Part shown: positions 62,066 through 64,000 of the stretch, in pieces | How positions within the stretch are numbered: the first letter of the stretch is position 1 | How the letters are laid out: the number at the start of each line of letters is the position of its first letter | NCBI GenBank assembly: GCA_015056815.1 | Contig: SVFN01000010.1 | Span: 1 to 64,000 of the forward strand | Reading direction: 5' to 3' | Length of the DNA stretch: 64,000 nt | From: Lachnospiraceae bacterium | GTDB taxonomy: Bacteria; Bacillota; Clostridia; Lachnospirales; Lachnospiraceae | Made by a program: the position numbers and the translations under genes | The notes under the pieces: generated by a model | Told to the model about the DNA's origin: nothing | What the model saw: the letters and a program-made list of their open reading frames with translations, nothing else | Database searches by the model: none

Positions 62066-62845
62066 TTATGCGCTCATCAGATACCGCTCCATCTCTACAC
62101 GCATTTCCCGAAACCGCTTTATCGTCTGTGGATTCTCTGACTCAAAGTCCAGCAGCTTCCAGATAAATCCCTGTTCTCTGACCGCACGCAGGCTTTCCGG
62201 GAACATCAGTTCAAATACGAGCGAACAATGTCCCACCACATGATCTGCCGTTGTTCTTTTAATAGCGCGAAGAACTGCTTTGTGCGCATAAAAGCTTTGA
62301 AGTACCTCATCACTGACCGCCTCTTTGCGAAGCACCCCGGATGTGGTATTGTAAATCTCTTCCAGTGAAAAATCCACATTGACTCTCAGGATATCGATCT
62401 TATCCGCATCCCGTAAGATATGGCAGAATTTCTTTGTCCGCGCGTCAAGCTCATCACTGATCCGGTACAGGCTGTGCTGTCTGACCGCAGTCTCGATCAG
62501 CGTATCCTGTGTATCCTCTTTCACATAGTCGCGGATCAGTCCTTCTCCTATCACTCCGAATAAAAGATCCGCTCCCAGTCCGGCATGATCGACCGAATCG
62601 GTATCCAGAAATGTATTATAGCGCTTCAACTGTTCAAATCTGCCGATGTCATGGAGCATCCCCAAAAGCCATGCAAGATCCACATCCGCTTCATCCATCC
62701 GCTCTGCTCTGGCGATCCGGTCACAAAGCTCTGCCACACGATACGTATGTATCATCTTTAACCGGATCTTGTCATTGGTAAGATCATAATGACCGGTGTA
62801 TTCCTGAAATGTCTGTTTTACCTGATCGCGATCGATTGAAATCAT
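62066..62845 (-). CDS. HD-domain phosphohydrolase
   Basis: A 259-residue metal-dependent phosphohydrolase with the HD motif LLGMLHDIGRFEQL (about residues 60-73) and a histidine at the first ligand (HTYRVAELC). DADKIDILRVNVDFS supplies the final aspartate. Substrate unknown. Nearby signalling context is limited. Confidence 0.88.
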   Translation of the reverse strand: MISIDRDQVKQTFQEYTGHYDLTNDKIRLKMIHTYRVAELCDRIARAERMDEADVDLAWLLGMLHDIGRFEQLKRYNTFLDTDSVDHAGLGADLLFGVIGEGLIRDYVKEDTQDTLIETAVRQHSLYRISDELDARTKKFCHILRDADKIDILRVNVDFSLEEIYNTTSGVLRKEAVSDEVLQSFYAHKAVLRAIKRTTADHVVGHCSLVFELMFPESLRAVREQGFIWKLLDFESENPQTIKRFREMRVEMERYLMSA

Positions 62846-62883
62846 ATTCTCTGTCCTTTTTCAAAATCTGTATAAAAATCTTT

Positions 62884-63909
62884 TTACACCTGTACTTCGC
62901 CGGCCAGAACCTTCTTGTAGTCTTCCAGATTCTTGCGTAAAAGCGCCGGGGTATCCAGCTCATACGGGCACTTGCTCTTACATTGTCCGCAGTTTAAGCA
63001 GGATTCTATTTTTTTCATTTCTTCCTGCCATTTATCCGTCAGCCATGCCCGGGAAGGGGCTCTTCGAAGCATCAGAGACATTCTGGCACAGTTATTGATC
63101 TCAATCCCTGCCGGACATGGCATGCAATAGCCACAGCCTCTGCAAAACTCCATGGCAAGTTCTGTTCGTTCCTTTTCCACAAACGCCGCGGTATCCGCAT
63201 CATATTCCGGCGTATGCTCCATAAATGCCAGCCATTCTTCCAGCTCGGACGTCTTCTGGATCCCCCAGATGGGAAGTACATTGTCAAACTGTGTCATAAA
63301 AGCCATTGCCGCCTTTGCATCACGGATCAGTCCTCCGGCAAGCCCTTTCATGGCAATGAAACCCACATTCTCCTTCTCGCATTCCTTTACCAGTGCAAGC
63401 TCTTTTTCACCGGAAAGATAACTGAACGGAAACTGCATGGTCTCATACAGTCCGGAACGCACACTTTCCATCGCCACTTCGATCTTGTGGGCGGTGATCC
63501 CGATATGACGGATCTTTCCCTGCTTTCTGGCTTCCAGCATGCATTCATACATACCGGTGCCGTCCCCCGGGCGATAACACTGGTTTACACAATGAAACTG
63601 ATACAGATCTATGTGATCGGTCCTGAGATTATGCAAAGAGGTATCCAGCTGTTCCAGAAACTCTTCCGGCGTCTTCGCCATGGTCTTCGATGCGATATAG
63701 ATCTCATCCCGCATCCCTTCAAATGCCTCGCCCAGCTTTTCTTCACTGTCACTGTAGGCTCTGGCTGTGTCAAAAAAGCGCATGCCTCCCTCATAGGCTC
63801 TGTGAAGGAGTTTCACTGCTTCCTCCGTGGAAACCCTCTGAATGGGCAATGCTCCAAACGCATTCTGAACAGTCGTGATCCCTGTTTTCCCTAATGTGAT
63901 CATCTTCAT
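62884..63909 (-). CDS. Aldo/keto reductase with C-terminal ferredoxin domain
   Basis: A 341-residue protein. The N-terminal aldo/keto reductase barrel has FFDTARAYSDSEEKLG, LYQFHCVNQ and GITAHKIEVAM. The C-terminal domain carries two cysteine clusters (CRGCGYCMPCPAGIEI and CLNCGQCKSKCPY), so it likely binds 4Fe-4S clusters. ATG 63909 has GAGG eight bases upstream. The TTG at 63915 is less likely. Confidence 0.92.
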   Translation of the reverse strand: MKMITLGKTGITTVQNAFGALPIQRVSTEEAVKLLHRAYEGGMRFFDTARAYSDSEEKLGEAFEGMRDEIYIASKTMAKTPEEFLEQLDTSLHNLRTDHIDLYQFHCVNQCYRPGDGTGMYECMLEARKQGKIRHIGITAHKIEVAMESVRSGLYETMQFPFSYLSGEKELALVKECEKENVGFIAMKGLAGGLIRDAKAAMAFMTQFDNVLPIWGIQKTSELEEWLAFMEHTPEYDADTAAFVEKERTELAMEFCRGCGYCMPCPAGIEINNCARMSLMLRRAPSRAWLTDKWQEEMKKIESCLNCGQCKSKCPYELDTPALLRKNLEDYKKVLAGEVQV

Positions 63910-63921
63910 AGGCAATCCTCG

Positions 63922-64000
63922 TTTCTCTTATTATTTTCCCTCACAGACCGCAGCCCATGCTGAACGTGATGTTATCTATCTGTTTTTATCTTTATCTCTC
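63922..64000. other. Right edge of the window
   Basis: Leftward upstream region of the aldo/keto reductase gene. No complete feature can be defined. Confidence 0.3.

Noticed and set aside
1..64000. CRISPR arrays, rRNA or tRNA genes
   Set aside because: No regularly spaced short repeats and no rRNA or tRNA-like segments were seen by reading. A dedicated scan was not possible.

Overview
The window looks like a chromosome segment from a strictly anaerobic, endospore-forming member of Clostridia, most likely a Lachnospiraceae gut bacterium. Supporting signs are spoVG beside a glgC/glgD glycogen pair, a DnaD/DnaI-type replication-restart set, a four-subunit pyruvate:ferredoxin oxidoreductase, a VanW protein, a four-domain M23 peptidase, and gene families typical of that group. 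This placement rests on recognising families, not on a search. No rRNA, tRNA or CRISPR array was seen.

Layout. 0-8.3 kb: leftward glgC-glgD-spoVG, then rightward murC and a dnaD-like/dnaI/prs operon. The murC-dnaD gap holds a dense cluster of DnaA-box sequences. 8.3-10.9 kb: two small ORFs, a YkgJ-type cysteine-cluster protein and an orphan cobyrinate diamide synthase (cbiA), all leftward. 11.1-26.0 kb: an accessory island described below. 26.4-36.2 kb: trmL, an aminotransferase with an Lrp/AsnC regulator, a PurM-like protein, a VanW protein, a DnaQ-type exonuclease, a B12-binding radical SAM protein and an HD-GYP protein. 36.2-48.8 kb: a cupin, a lipoprotein, a TPR/DUF4037/DUF4125 protein, murA, an M23 peptidase operon, a small alarmone synthetase and a hemolysin-III protein. 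49-64 kb: galE with a UDP-sugar pyrophosphorylase, an MBL-fold hydrolase, cysK, porCDAB, two aminopeptidases, a flavin-type oxidase, an isochorismatase-like hydrolase, a HIRAN-like/TPR membrane protein, an HD phosphohydrolase and a ferredoxin-type aldo/keto reductase.

The striking part is 11.1-26.0 kb. It is a leftward series of about ten displaced Rhs/YD-repeat cassettes. Each retains some 3' part of the Rhs core, a variable C-terminal toxin-like tip or only its tail, and a small membrane protein that looks like the cognate immunity protein. No full-length Rhs gene with a secretion signal is present. The core and tip parts are truncated, chimeric or frameshifted, but all eleven membrane-protein ORFs are open. 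Six of these form one paralogous family (about 160-177 residues, N-terminal membrane helices, conserved C-terminal domain) paired with at least six copies or tails of one glycine-rich tip family. The island ends at its left in insertion-sequence debris: an IS66 right end, and an IS200/IS605-type end joined to an AlbA-type gene tail. It can be read as a silent library for switching Rhs tips, as an orphan-immunity bank protecting against sister strains, or as both. This is inference from gene state and order.

Other points of interest are the DnaA-box cluster, an intergenic region with a 44-bp perfect palindrome inside a probable promoter-to-terminator unit, and structured leaders before porC and the hemolysin-III gene.
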